A stretch of DNA of 64,000 bases, taken from contig VTFK01000341.1 in assembly GCA_009617715.1 (NCBI GenBank), positions 186,001-250,000 of the forward strand, in the 5' to 3' direction. Position numbers and translations under genes: made by a program. Numbering within the stretch: the first letter of the stretch is position 1; every line of letters begins with the position of its first letter. This document shows positions 47,042 through 59,589 of this stretch, in pieces. The notes under the pieces were generated by a model that saw only the letters and a list, made by a program, of their open reading frames with translations, searched no databases and was not told the origin of the DNA. Origin of the DNA: Plectrocnemia conspersa. Taxonomy: Eukaryota; Arthropoda; Insecta; Trichoptera; Polycentropodidae.

Positions 47042-50000
47042 ATGGCTTGTTCGAGAGAAGAAATTGAAAGCAAAAGGCTGGCGGCTTTGAAAAAAATCCG
47101 CGGCAGAACCGCGTCTCAAACCAACACTCCACCGTCGTTTTATAAAAATACACAGAATAAACCCCCAAACAATTTCGAAACTGCAAAGCAATCTAACGGA
47201 TCGGGACCGATACATCACCAGTCGAGCATTAGTCAATCAAAATTTCAACCTTACAACAGAAATTCACCTCAAACGCATATAAGCACAAAAAACGACACGC
47301 AAACCCCAGCCCGGAAAATCATCACAGGAATCATGTATTTAATTTCCGAGGATCGTTTTGAAGTTAAACCATCAGAGTTCAGTGATCCATTGATTGCCAT
47401 TTTCAAAATGATATCGTCCAAAGCATACGGTTTGTGTTTTTTTTTGTGTATGTAACGTCTTCAGATAATGTACTTGATTGATTAAATGTTAATTTTAGAT
47501 TACAATAAACGTCTATGGAATTTTTCGATACAACATTACAACGAGCTACAAACTAAAGTTGTTCCATTGAGACCTAACATTGTTCTTGGATCTATACCGC
47601 AATATGTGTTCAGCGTTTTAAAAGAACCTCAAAAACTCTATTCACCTGATTTGTCTAGAATAGATTCAACGTTAAAAAATAAATTAATGCCTTTTCAATT
47701 AGATGGTGTATGGTTAGTATATACATATATACCTTTATATTTCATTTTATATTATTTTTATAATATTTTATATACATTTAAGCTTTGGTATCCATAAAAA
47801 TGGTCGATGCTTAATAGCAGACGATATGGGTTTGGGAAAAACGTTTCAAGCTTTAGCTATTGCTAGTTATTACAGAGACGACTGGCCTCTTTTAATTGCT
47901 ACCACTTCAACAATGAGGTAGTATTTTACAAGATAATAACAAAAAAATGTGATACATATATATATACATAATACATACATGTAATACTTTTTAGAGAAAC
48001 GTGGAAGAGCAAAATACATGAGCTTTTACCATCTGTTACATTGCCATCGATTGTATGTGTCAATTCCGGCAAAGAGAAGCAGTATTTAATGGAGAATAAC
48101 GCCAAAGTCATTATTATAAGTTACAAAATGGTTACGTTGTGTACAGATGTATTGATCGAAAAACATTTTGGTGCCGTTATTTTGGTAAAAATATTTAATA
48201 TGAAAAAATTTTCGTTAACAATTGTTTTTTGACATCAACAATAGTCGTTGCGCACTTGCTTGATGAATAATCTTTTAACGTTTTATAACGGTCTTAACAT
48301 TTTGTCCCACAGTATTTTAGACTTCTATTGAATGCTAAAAAAATTCTACCATTTTTTCAAAAAAGTTAAAACTTTTTTTATTTCATCCACTTGATTTCTA
48401 ATTACTCTTATTTAAACTACCAACAGCTATTTTCAATATAATTATTATTTTATTAATTTAGGATGAATCACATATATTAAAATCTTACAAAGCTCAATCT
48501 ACGGAATGCATCATGAAGATTACCAAGCATGCCAAACGTGTGATTTTATTGAGCGGAACTCCGGCCCTATCACGCCCTAGTGAATTATTCACACAACTGC
48601 AAATTATAGAACCAAAGTTTTTTCAAGGATACGTCGAATTTGGTAAGCGAGATTTATATTATATTTATTATAAATAAAAAATATATTTTATTGTTTGAAA
48701 CTGTTCGAAAATATTGCTATATATTATAAAAATAGAATCCGCTTAAATATTTATTACTTATGAAAATATTATTGTTGTATTTTAAAAGAAAATTTCCTAG
48801 TATTAATAATTTAAATTTAATATTGTTTTCTTTTTCTTCTGAATAATAAATAATTAAAGTACATACTTTTAAATAACTTTAAATTTTTAATTATAATAAA
48901 TGTAAAGAAAAAAATGCAATGTTATTCATTTTTCAATTTGGTGACCATCTACTACTGTTTACTAATGTATAATGTTACTGTTAGAAACAATTTCAAATAA
49001 GTTGGCAACTAGGTTTTGACGAAGCCATTTTAAGCATATAAATTCTATAAACGTCACAGATTTTTTTTATAAATAAATCACTTTTGTAAAAGTGTTGGCG
49101 TGCAAATTGAAAGCTGAAATACCAATATTTAGTAAAAATATAAATAGCTACTGACCTTAATAATTTAATAAATACGGCCTTTTTAAATTATTTTTCTTTT
49201 AGGTAAAAGATATTGTGATGGAAAGCAAACAAACTTCGGATGGGATATGACTGGGAAATCGAATGTAACTGAACTACAGATTTTACTGCAAAAAAAATTT
49301 CTCATAAGACGTACAAAAGAACAAGTACTTAAAGTTTTAAAAGAGAAAACTCGAGAAGCTGTGATTTTAGATTCGTCGCTGTTGGCCATCACCGAGAAAA
49401 CCAAGGAGGGTTTGTTCCAATTGGCTAATACTTATACACAAAAAATAAGGAAAGTGATAAGCACTCAGCTTTGCTTACGTTCTTCAGTGAATCGGCTAAA
49501 GTCAAGATACCTGCAGTTTGGTAAATACTATTTTATATCTTCATACAGAGAATGCTTACAAAATTCTAGGGTTTTATTATGCTATTTAATTGATACAAGT
49601 CTCAATGTTCGCTCCAGTTGTTTGCTACACTATATTTTTTCTCATGAATCAGTGCACTAAAATAACTACACGTGGTTGTTAAGAACAGGACTGAATTTGA
49701 ACAAATAAATATAATTGAAAAATACACATAAAACATGACAAGGAGTATAATAGATAATTCATATATAGCAATAACAATATTGAAACAGGCTATTAGATAA
49801 TAATCTCGAGAACAAAAAAGTAATACTTCCCTCTGTATTTTCGCATACCGTTACTGACCATCAGAGCAACCGACCTATCACAGGACAGAAATTTAAACGC
49901 ACATGAAGATTACACGTTGAACTTGTGCTTTAACTATTAAAAAATATACGATGGATAGAAACACTTTTGCAAAGTTATTTCACAAAGTAAAATTAATCGC

Positions 50001-52766
50001 TTCTTGCGGTAGGAGTGTCATAATCAATCCTCACAAATCATTCAAAGTTTGTAGGCCTTTTTGTTATTCTACTGAATCTAAAAGTACCACGTAACATTTG
50101 TCAGACATGTAAAACTGGTATATTTTGTGGATTTGGAAACATCAGAGAATAGCCCTTGTTAAATGTAATATGTATTACTAAATTAAACTTTGTCAACGTA
50201 CCTCAAATATGTTTAATTCTCAAATATTTTAATTACAGTAAATATATCATGGAAGTAATCAAAGAAGATGAAAAATTTTTGGTTTTCGCGCATCATAGAA
50301 ACGTCATTGAAGCTATATGTAATACTTTGGACGAATGTAAAGTACATTATATCTCAATCGATGGTTCAACAAAAATGGAGCATAGAAGTGTAACATATAA
50401 TAATTGAAATATATACTAGGTATATAATAGCGAATTTTTTAATAAATTTATATTTATGTTTAGTTTTTAGTTGACAAGTTTCAAGTAAGCGATTCCTGCC
50501 GATGTGCTGTGCTGTCAATAACGGCTGCAAATGCTGGTATCACATTGACATCGGCACAATTAGTTCTATTTGCAGAATTACACTGGAATCCTGGAGTAAG
50601 TTTAACAATATATCTTGTAATATTGAAGTCTTATGTGTGAAGCGGTCGCGGTTACGCTTCTATATTTGTAGTTATCGGCGGGTCCGGTTGACGATTTGTG
50701 GTAGGACGTTTGTACAACGAACTGTACAAAGTGGCCCTTATGAAATCTTCCGGTATGTTCTTGACGCGTGTTGACTGGGATCCTTCGACAGTCGTCGATA
50801 TTAACCCTCGACCGCGTGTCCTGGAGATGGTTGCTCAGACAGGAGGCGAGGTGTAGAATCCGTGTAGTCCAGTGAGTTGCTGAGTCAGAAGTCGAATGCT
50901 CAATGTGAGCTCTTTGGCACCGCCTTATATTACCGGTCGGGTGCGCAACAGTATCCCCGCTCCGTGCGTTGCTTGCGGTGGCGGGGGTGCGGTGTAGTTG
51001 TACAACGCCGCTTAGTTCGGGTGCACGGCTCAGCGGGACCTCACTTTCACTTATGCTGCGTCACGGACGGTCGTCTCGGGGTCCCCATATTTTGTATACT
51101 ATTATATTATTTTGTTATTCGCGATTTAAATATACACCCAATTACTTTTCTACATGGTAGATACGTAAAGTGATAGAATACATAGAAAAATTGAATATTG
51201 GTTCCCTGAATTTAAAAAACCGTGTAAAATGAGAATTAAATGTATATAAATTAACCCTTTGCTTGCCAAGTATTTTATGATTATTATCTAAATATAGATG
51301 TTTTAAAAAATATAAGTTCAAAAAAAATGTTATTTTTTATGTTATTTAAAAATGCAGGGATGTCATTTTGAGGGGGGGGGGCAGGTGCGAGAATTTTCCC
51401 CTTTCTTAAATTTGACCAGAAAAATGTCTGTCATTGAATCTTAATAAAATCTCAAAAAAAGTGAGAATCAAATGAAGCATATCTAAACCGAATTTTGACC
51501 AATAATAGAGAGCAAATCAATTATCCTTTCTCAGAATTCAAAAATTCACGTCAAAAGCAATAAAATCGTGTCGGCGCAGTCGCAGTGGGAACGCTCGTTA
51601 CCGAGTCAATTTTAAAGGTGTCAATAAAAATAGGAATATACCTAGTAACCAGATTTTCAAAAATAAGACGTTTCCGAAGATAAAAATAGTGTAAATATAT
51701 TTGCATTGTTCAAATATAAATAGTCATAAAAAACCCAGAAAAAGTACAAATGAAATCAAAATTTGATTTCAATTTGACTGCTTACGTAAATCTAATGTTA
51801 ATGAAATCAAAATATTAAAAAACAATCACTGATTGGTCAACTTTTGCCCCCCTCTGGAAAAATCTGAAATGGCGTCATTGTCAAAATGTAATTCGTTCCT
51901 TCTTCAATCTCGTTGGATTTCGGCAATCAAAGGGTTAATAAATTGACTATAACGAAAAACTATATTACATTAAAATTCAGTTGATTTTAAACGCATTAAA
52001 AATATATGTTATTGCGTCAACGATCCTAATAGGTGCAAGTTTTTATTTTCGCATCACAATAAATTTCAATGTGATATGAATACTTTTCTCGTGCTCAATT
52101 TTATGAGCAAAGCAACTGAAATATCCATATATATGATTCTGACGTGAAAATAATTCAAAATAAAATTGTGTCGGTGGTCAATGTTGAAAGATACATATAT
52201 TATAGTATTAATAAAACATCATTTAATTAGTATTTGTGAAATAATACAGATTTTAAATCAAGCTGAAGCGAGAGCGCACAGAATAGGACAAGATCGTAGC
52301 GTTTCTGTCAGATATCTATTAGCAAAAGGTACATCTGATGATTTTATATGGCCGATGTTACAACAAAAGCTGAACGTAATAAAATTTATTATTATTATTT
52401 TATATTTTCATCATATTCATAATAAATTATTATTTTTTTGTATTATTCATCAGGTTCTTAATAGTGTCGGTTTGACCAGAGATACATTCGAAAATGCTAC
52501 TACTTCAAATCAGGTATTAAACAAAAAAACTCATAAAAATGTAAACACATAAATAATTAATTAAATATTTTATTTTAAGATATCGGATAATCCTATAACT
52601 AAATATTTGAGTCAACCAGAGATTAAGGATTTGTGCATAAGCGGAACTAATATCAGAAAGGGTTTCAGAGAAAAAGCAAGAAGATGAGGGGAATTCCAGT
52701 AACATTGAAGATATCTTCAAAGAAGATGATGAAAATGATGATCTATTAGCCGCTCTAGATTTTTGA
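47042..52766 (+). CDS. Marcal1: SMARCAL1/Marcal1-type annealing helicase, with two apparent frameshifts
   Basis: Eleven exons join: 47,042-47,429; 47,499-47,712; 47,783-47,917; 47,995-48,184; 48,462-48,642; 49,203-49,520; 50,239-50,389; 50,464-50,595; 52,250-52,375; 52,454-52,513; 52,580-52,766 (about 693 residues). This SNF2-family ATPase rewinds RPA-coated DNA at stalled forks. The N-terminus ([15 protein letters not shown]) matches the RPA32-binding helix of SMARCAL1. One HARP domain follows ([13 protein letters not shown] ... YNKRLWNF). Motifs seen are [12 protein letters not shown] split over exons 4/5, [27 protein letters not shown] and [11 protein letters not shown]. The frame breaks twice: near 49,451 in an A run (exon 6; downstream frame reads [18 protein letters not shown]) and near 52,660 in a GGG (exon 11; downstream frame ends DDLLAALDF). 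Both sit in homopolymers, so consensus error is as likely as a pseudogene. Intron 8 (1.65 kb) holds repeats. Confidence 0.88.
50620..51100. repeat. GC-rich insert in Marcal1 intron 8
   Basis: An abrupt GC-rich block (GGCGGGTCCGGTTGACG, GCGGTGGCGGGGGTGCGG) inside an AT-rich intron, with only short frames in all phases. Probably a transposon-derived insert; its type was not recognised. Confidence 0.4.
51475..51606. repeat. single-arm copy of the hairpin repeat family in Marcal1 intron 8
   Basis: ATCTAAACCGAATTTTG, CACGTCAAAAGCAATAAAAT and CGCTCGTTACCGAG match the left arm and loop of the hairpin at 16,821-17,070. The second arm is absent. Confidence 0.7.
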
Positions 52767-53108
52767 TTTATAAATAATCTTTTTCTAAACTGGCCGTTGG
52801 AATTTGTACCTTTTTCATATGAAATACAATATAGTGATTATTATTGTATTACAAAGCTAGTCTGAAAAATTATAAATCAAAAAATTAAATTCATACTATG
52901 TATTTAAAATCATTTATTTTAATATGAAACTATAATATAACATATTTTATGTAAAACATGTGTCTTATTGCAACAAATCAGTTCGAGTACCAATTTTGAA
53001 TTGATTTATTTAATGAAATATTAAATAACATAATTATTATTAGAAAAAAAAATTATAATAAATTAAAGCTACACTTTACACATACACAATCAACCCAATA
53101 AATTATAA

Positions 53109-56100
53109 CTATCCTCGTATATGATCATAAACACTACCCTCGATCTTAGGAACATCACGATCACAAGCAGGAATAGACTGAAAGTAAAAACATTAAATAA
53201 GTAATGCTTCAATGTATAGTATATAAATATCTACAAAATATAATCACCTTCAATCTGAAGAACGCAGGCAAATAATCTATCACGAATCTATGAAAGTCAT
53301 CGTGAGTGATAACCAGCTTCAAGCGTGCCATTTCAATCTTTAGAGTTTTGACGTATATATGATAATCTTTCTTGGATTTGACTACTTCGTTGACAATGCT
53401 CGCTAAGTCTTTGATGAACTTCTCTGATCTGTTGCGTGTTTTTATACCATATCTATGCAAAAAAAATAGTATAATTATACTTATGTAAGTGAAATATATT
53501 TTTTATTTGAATACATACTTTGGCTCTAGTTTCTTCAGCACAAAATCATACAGACGAGTTGTTATCCATTCTTCTTTCATGTACAATTTTCGCTTCTTGA
53601 TCACTGGTAATGACGCCTTTAACTCGTTAGCTATGTTATTCTTTGCTTTTTTAGGCGCGGGTGTTTTTGGCTTTTTAAAAACATTCATAGAATCCGGCTG
53701 TTGCAATTTAGTGATCAATTTGATTGCATCTTGACGCTGCTTGGACAAGGTCTTCATCAGCTCCTCCTAAAAGCAGAAATTACATAAAAATCATAGAAAT
53801 TCATACAAAAATCATTAAAACTCACTGCTCGCTTCTTTTGCTTCTCCTGTGCCTGATTCATTAGATCCATATACTCCTTTATTTCTTCTTGGCTCATCTT
53901 CGGTTCAGTCACGTTTGTATATTCGGACATATGATTATCTACATTAGTAAATTGTGCAGACGTCGAAGGTTGTTCCAATCGAGAATAGTCTTCGTTCCAA
54001 TCGTCTTCACTATCATTGTTCGTTGCTTCCGTTTCATCTTCTTTATCATCTACGTTTTGCACTTGGCTATATTTTCTCTTCAGATTATCTCTTTTGTACG
54101 TTTCGCTTGTGAAGAAAAAAGTCTTTCTTCTCAACGCATCACTAGCTATCGATGACTTTCTAGCAGCCATTGAAGGCAATCGGCTGTTGCGAATGTTTGT
54201 GGTGAACTCGAGACCGCTCAGTGAATTCTCGGATGATTCGCGGTTCAAAGAATCGATAGAAAACGATCGAGTATTATTATCGGTTATCATTCCTTGAGCA
54301 CTGCTCCTACGGTTTGATGCTTCAGAAATTGACAGACTCTGCGAATTCGGCATATCAAATATTTCAATGTTCGATATGCTCTCGTTTCCAAGTGTAAGCT
54401 CCATATCGAGGATGGTCTTATGAGTGGAATTCACAGTATCAGCAGCAGTTTCTGATTCATCTTCTTGTAACACATTTGTGAGACTTTCCTCGTCAAACAT
54501 CTTTTCGTCATTGGAATGCCGATGTATTGTTTCAATATGTAATGGGGCATGATTTGAGTCTTTATTACTCTCATTTGTCTCACTTCTAATTGATAAATTG
54601 TTCCCGTGTTTGTGAGCTTCATCTTCATTATCATTATCAATAACTTCAGAAGCGACTTTTAAAGATTGATCATTTAATTCTGGTTCATTGTTTAATCCCT
54701 CTTCAATATCAACCATATTATTTTGATCTGAAGATTTATTATTATCAATAACTTTAAAAGACGGATCGTTGAATTTTGATTCATCACTTATTTCCTCTTC
54801 AATATCAATGACATTAATTTGATTTGAAGATTTATCATTATCAATAATTTCAGCAGCGACTTCAAAAGATTGATGGTTTCGTTTTGGTTCATCATTTATC
54901 TCCTCTTCAATATTAACCATATTATTTTGATTTGAAGATATATCATTATCAATAATTTCAACAGCGACTTGATTTAATTTTGGTTCATCATTAATCTCTC
55001 TTTCAATATCAACGACAATATTTGGATTTGAAGATTTATCATTATTAATAATTTCAGCAGGGGCTTCAAAAGATTGATGGTTTAATTTTGGTTCATCGTT
55101 AATGTTTTCTTCATAATCAACCATATTTCGATTTGAAGATTCATCATTATCAATAATTTCAGCAGTGACTTGGTTTAATTTTGGTTCATCATTAATCTTC
55201 TCTTCAATATCAACCATATTATTTTGATTTGATGATTTATCATATTTATCAGCAACTTTAAAAGACTGGTTGTTTAATTTTGGTTCATCATTAATCTTCC
55301 CTTCAATATTAACATTATTTTGATATGAAGATTTATCATTATCAATAACTTCAGTAGCGACTGTAAAAGACTGGTTGTTCAATTTTGATTCTTCGTTTAT
55401 CTCTTCTTCAGTATCAACCATATTATTTTGACTTGAAGATTTATCATATTTATCAGCGACTTCAAAAGAATGGTCGTTTAATTTTGGTTCATCATTAATC
55501 TCCTCTTCAATATCAACCATATTGTTTTGATTTAAAGATTCATTTTGTATCATTCGTTCATTATTATCTTTCACAGATCTAGAACTAGCTGTCTCTTCGT
55601 TATCTACAATATCATTTTCAGACTCATTTCTGCTCTCGACATATTCAAGTACCATGTCATCATCAGATTGCTCATTTTCCGGTTCAGAATAGTTCATCGG
55701 AATCATTGCATGCATCTCTACTGGTATGTTCGAATGCCTTAAAGGATAACGGGATTGTATCGATCGGTCTTCAAATTTGGAAACTTCATTCTCAGAGTCT
55801 TCATTTTCTTTTTCTTCTTGCGTTTTCGGAATTATTGTAGACCGACGAACTGGCGGATTAGTTCTTTTAGCTTTCATCTCCTCCATGAAGGCTCTATCAA
55901 TTTTGCTTTGATTCAAAACTGTAGTGCTATCTTCGCTCTGCGAGTTTTTCATCCAAGTTCTGATAGAGTGCCTCCTCGGAGACGGTGTTGCAATAGAATC
56001 GACCTTACCTACTTTCAAAGTATTTTCTGGATCATCTCTCATAGACTGAAATATAAGTTAACAATTAAAATACAGATACAAGGCGAAGATATTATTATAG

Positions 56101-59100
56101 TCTATTCACTTACTCTTAATTTTAACAAAGCTTCAGGTGTCCCAAAGTTTATATATTTTTTTGTGCTCATGTCTTCCCGAGACATTACTTCTAAATCGTT
56201 AAGACTATCGTTTTTAGTTATCGAAAATCTACGCTTTTACCTTGCAATAAGGTTTCATCTTTCTCCTTCGAAGTAATTGAGGCATTGGGTGTGGATTTTA
56301 AAGACTCGATTTTACTTGAATTGCCTAATATGGAAGAATCTAATGTTCTAGATTTCTTGGAAGCTTCATTTCTGACTGAGGAACTATGTTTGCTCGATTT
56401 CTCCAATATAGGATATTCTGAGTTTGTATTAGATTTATTCGTAATCAATGATTTGTCTTCATCTGATTTGAAAGAACCAGATGATTCATCAAGAGCATTG
56501 TTTCTAATTAAGGTTTTATTTTTGTTTGATTTTTCTAATATTATTTTGTTTGTAATTGAAGTTCTGCTTATATTTGATTTCTCTAAAATGGGAGAAACAA
56601 GCTTTGTATTTGTAGCTTCATTTCTAATTGATTTTTTTAATATAGTGGAATCAGTGGAAGTTTTATTAGTAAGTGAAGTCCTAGTTTTATTTGTTTTCTC
56701 TAAAATAGGAGAAAGAGCATTTATCACTGTAGCCTCTTTTGCAGTTGATTTTTCCAATAATGGTGATTCAGTATAAGTTTCATTTGTAACTGAAGTTTTG
56801 CTTTTATTTGATTTTTCTAGAATAGGAAAAACAGACTTTTTCTTTGTATATTCATTTGTAATTAATTTTTCTAATTTATACGATTCAGCCGATTTATTAG
56901 AAGCTTTATTTCCAATTGAGAATCTGTCTTTGCTTGATTTCTCGAATATAGGAGTTTGAGCATTATTAATTGGATTTGATATGGAAGATTTGCTTTGTCT
57001 TGTTTTTTCCAATAAAGGTGAATTTGCTTTAGTAGTTTCATTCTCCTCCGGAATATCAGATATAATCTTGGGCTGACAAAGAGATGACCTCCTCGAGCTT
57101 CGTCTGATAGGTGTTCTGTTGACATCACCGCCAATGATAGTGGACGATGCAGCAGCTTTAATCCTTTCGTAGAATACGCTATCTGATGCTATGCTATATG
57201 GCGAATATTGAATCGTATTGTCTTCCACGTTCAACTTATCGTCTTCAAAATCGTTAGGTGGCTGTGATTGTGGTAATTCACCAGTTTTAGAAGCATCGTA
57301 AGTAATGGCACCGGCAAACATAGGCGTTCTGTTATCATCGGCTTTGTTAGACTTAAAAATATTCTTTCTAGCTTCGCCGTGATTCTCTGAAGTGTTGTCA
57401 TGTACCTTATCTGCTAATGCAATGGATCGAGATCGGTAGCTTTGCGAAGCATGATTCTGAGATACGATTGACTTGTCGTGAACGGAAGCATCTAACGATA
57501 TAGCATCTGCAAAAACAGACTTCTTCTCACACGCGTTCTTATTCTTGGAAGAGAATAATGTTTTTCTGGGAGCTTGATCGGATAAATCAGCTTCCAAATT
57601 ATTTACTTTATCATCTTCAATATTCTGAGTTTGTTCTTTGAATGAATCTTTTTTAGACTTATCAATATCTTGTGAAGCAGGCATAGTGTCATATGATATA
57701 GCATTAGCAAAGCCAGATTTCTTATCAACATTGTGTTTATTTTTAGAAAAGAATAATGTCTTTCTAGGGGCTTGATCGGATATATCCGCATCTAAATTAT
57801 TCACTTCATCATCAACAATCTCTGTTTCTTTAAATGTATCTTTCTTAGATTTATCGACATCTTGTGAAGCAAGTATAGTGTCATAAGATATCGCATTAGC
57901 AAAGCCAGACTTTTTGTCAACGTGGCTCTTATTTTTAGAAAAGAATAATGTCTTTCTAGGAGCTTGATCAACTTGATCGGATAAATCTGCATCAAAATTA
58001 ATTACTTCATCACCACCGATATGCTCTTTAAATGTATCTCTCTTAGACTTATCAACTTCTTGCGAACAAGGAATAGTATCGTAGGATATAGCATTAGCAA
58101 AACCAGATTTTTTATCAAGAATTTTCTTATTTTTAGAAACAAATAATGTTTTTCTAGGAGCTAAATTGGTTAAATCTGCATCTAAGTTATTTACTTCGTC
58201 GTCATCAATGTGCTCTTTGAATGAATTATCTTTAGGCTTATCAATCTCTTGCGAAGCAGGTAGAGGATCATAAGATATGGCATTGACAAAAGAGATTTTC
58301 CCCCTATTACCATTGTTTGTGTTTCTATTTTTAAATAAAGTCGTTCTGGGTTGAGCACTTTCCGTAAAACTTTGACTATCATTTTCGTCATTATTGTCGC
58401 CAACCAGAAATACTTTCGACTGACATGCTGCTGCAGCAAGACTAGCATGTTCAACATCGTGATCGTAAGACAAAGCCCCAGTGAATACATTTCTATCACT
58501 GTTATTATTCCTCGGCCTAAAAATTGACTTTTTAGGTCTGAAATCATCAGATATATCCGTATCAGAGTCTTTCATACTTTTTGATGCATGAAAATAAGAG
58601 GTACCTTCCACATCTGACGTCAAAGTATTCGATTTATGTCTCTGTGAATGTGGCAATGATCTAAAATCATCCACGTTATTGTCTTTGTGATTATGAATTG
58701 ATTTTCTAGAAAAATATTCTTTATTACTCTTATTCAGAGCGTTGTCTTTAAAGAAAATATTAGAAGATCGCTGATTTGATCGATTCAAAGACACATTTCC
58801 ACCTCCGCTACTCAACTCCATAATTTTTTCCCCATCTTGTCCTATATCTAAATTATCCTCTTGATCAAGATTTACTGAATTTCTTTTAAAATTTTCTTTA
58901 TTACTCTTATTTTTATCAATGTCTTTAAAAAAAATAATTGAAGACTGCCTGTTTGATTGATTTAAAACGTTTCTACTGCCACTAGCTTGTATATCGTCCT
59001 CCACATCAGCTCGCTCAAACTGCTGATCTTCAGCTTGAAATAAATTATTTTTAATAGCATTCAGTTTTGGTGCATTGCTCTTTTTGCCGAAAAAAATATT

Positions 59101-59585
59101 CTTAGATTTGCCGTAATTGAACGAAGGTGATGTACTAGAAAATGACTCCATAGGTCCAAACGAGCCTATTTCACTGGAAGATTCATTTTCACTAACCATC
59201 ACGACGCGTCGACTGTAAAATTCAATATAATCATTAATCTATAGAACAAATATTGATAGATTTTACATTGAATATGCAAACCTTTGCTCAATTCTTATGC
59301 TTCGCACTTCGCCATACTCGGGCGGAGATGGAAAAACCATACTGGATCGATACCTTTGATCTTTATTCAATCTGTTCCACCATTCTGGTTCTAAATATAC
59401 AAATTATGAAAAACATGTATTAAAATATAATATTGAAATAATTTACCCATTCCGCTGTATTCCGTATCGGAGTTGTCTTTCAATAGCGATGCATTCAAAA
59501 CGATACTGTTCCTTGACTGTAATAAACTAAGCCGTTTCTGTAAGCTTCTTCTCTGAAGATTTTTCGAATTGGGTTGTTTCCACAT
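53109..59585 (-). CDS. 2012-residue repeat-rich protein, candidate CENP-T-like kinetochore protein
   Basis: Eight minus-strand exons join in frame throughout: 59,585-59,447; 59,390-59,282; 59,212-56,241; 56,190-56,114; 56,045-53,826; 53,766-53,519; 53,452-53,248; 53,177-53,109. The protein is mostly hydrophilic, Asn/Ser/Lys/Asp/Glu-rich and presumably disordered, with three repeat arrays (about 308-726, 814-1060 and 1271-1580). A short conserved-looking N-terminus holds EPEWWNRLNKDQRYRSS. The C-terminal 190 residues are basic then helical, ending FHRFVIDYLPAFFRLKSIPA before a short tail. The LP...R...IP pattern after a run of helices resembles the histone-fold end of CENP-T, a DNA-binding inner-kinetochore protein, but the typical RKT loop is not seen. 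The family is therefore tentative. The third intron is only 50 bases, with a TAACTAA branch-like site. The gene lies tail-to-tail with Marcal1 (342 bases between stop codons). Confidence 0.8.
54603..55532 (-). repeat. coding tandem repeat B, nine units of about 30-37 residues
   Basis: Within exon 5 of the large protein (residues about 1271-1580), nine copies of an acidic unit built on NNMVDIEEEINDEPKLN, followed by SFEVA..IIDNDKSS, stand head to tail. Copies differ by substitutions and by loss of the SFEVA part, so the array evolves by unit gain and loss. Confidence 0.9.
56300..57021 (-). repeat. coding repeat C, about twelve [IL]LEK[ST] units
   Basis: In exon 3 of the large protein (residues about 814-1060) the motif PILEKSNKSKTSVTNE and variants (PLLEKS, TILKKS, IILEKSNKNK) recur every 15-30 residues. 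The units are basic and Ser/Thr-rich, unlike array B. Confidence 0.8.
57283..58539 (-). repeat. coding repeat A, seven regular units of about 65 residues
   Basis: In exon 3 of the large protein (residues about 308-726) seven units follow each other at spacings of 63, 63, 66, 64, 66 and 66 residues. Each has a basic-hydrophobic motif (APRKTLF, QPRTTLF, RPKKSIF or EARKNIF) and, 14-21 residues later, F..A[IL][ST]YD (FANAISYD, FVNAISYD, FTGALSYD, FAGAITYD). Central units add a PASQ[ED]-DKSKKDTFKE stretch. Three looser relatives with [IS]IFF or NIFF lie before the array. Confidence 0.9.
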
Positions 59586-59589
59586 TGTT

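Noticed and set aside
52250..52552. A separate small gene at 52,166-52,552
   Set aside because: Its recognisable part is exon 9 of Marcal1 ([11 protein letters not shown] motif), with intronic sequence read through on both sides.
56285..56776. 163-codon plus-strand frame, and others like it, opposite the large protein
   Set aside because: It is the antisense shadow of the coding repeat C. It has no domain, and the minus-strand model explains the region completely.
54603..58539. KNL1/Spc105 as identity of the large repeat protein
   Set aside because: Repeat arrays in a large disordered protein suggested KNL1, but there are no MELT, RVSF or SILK motifs and the C-terminus lacks the coiled coil and RWD-type region expected of KNL1.
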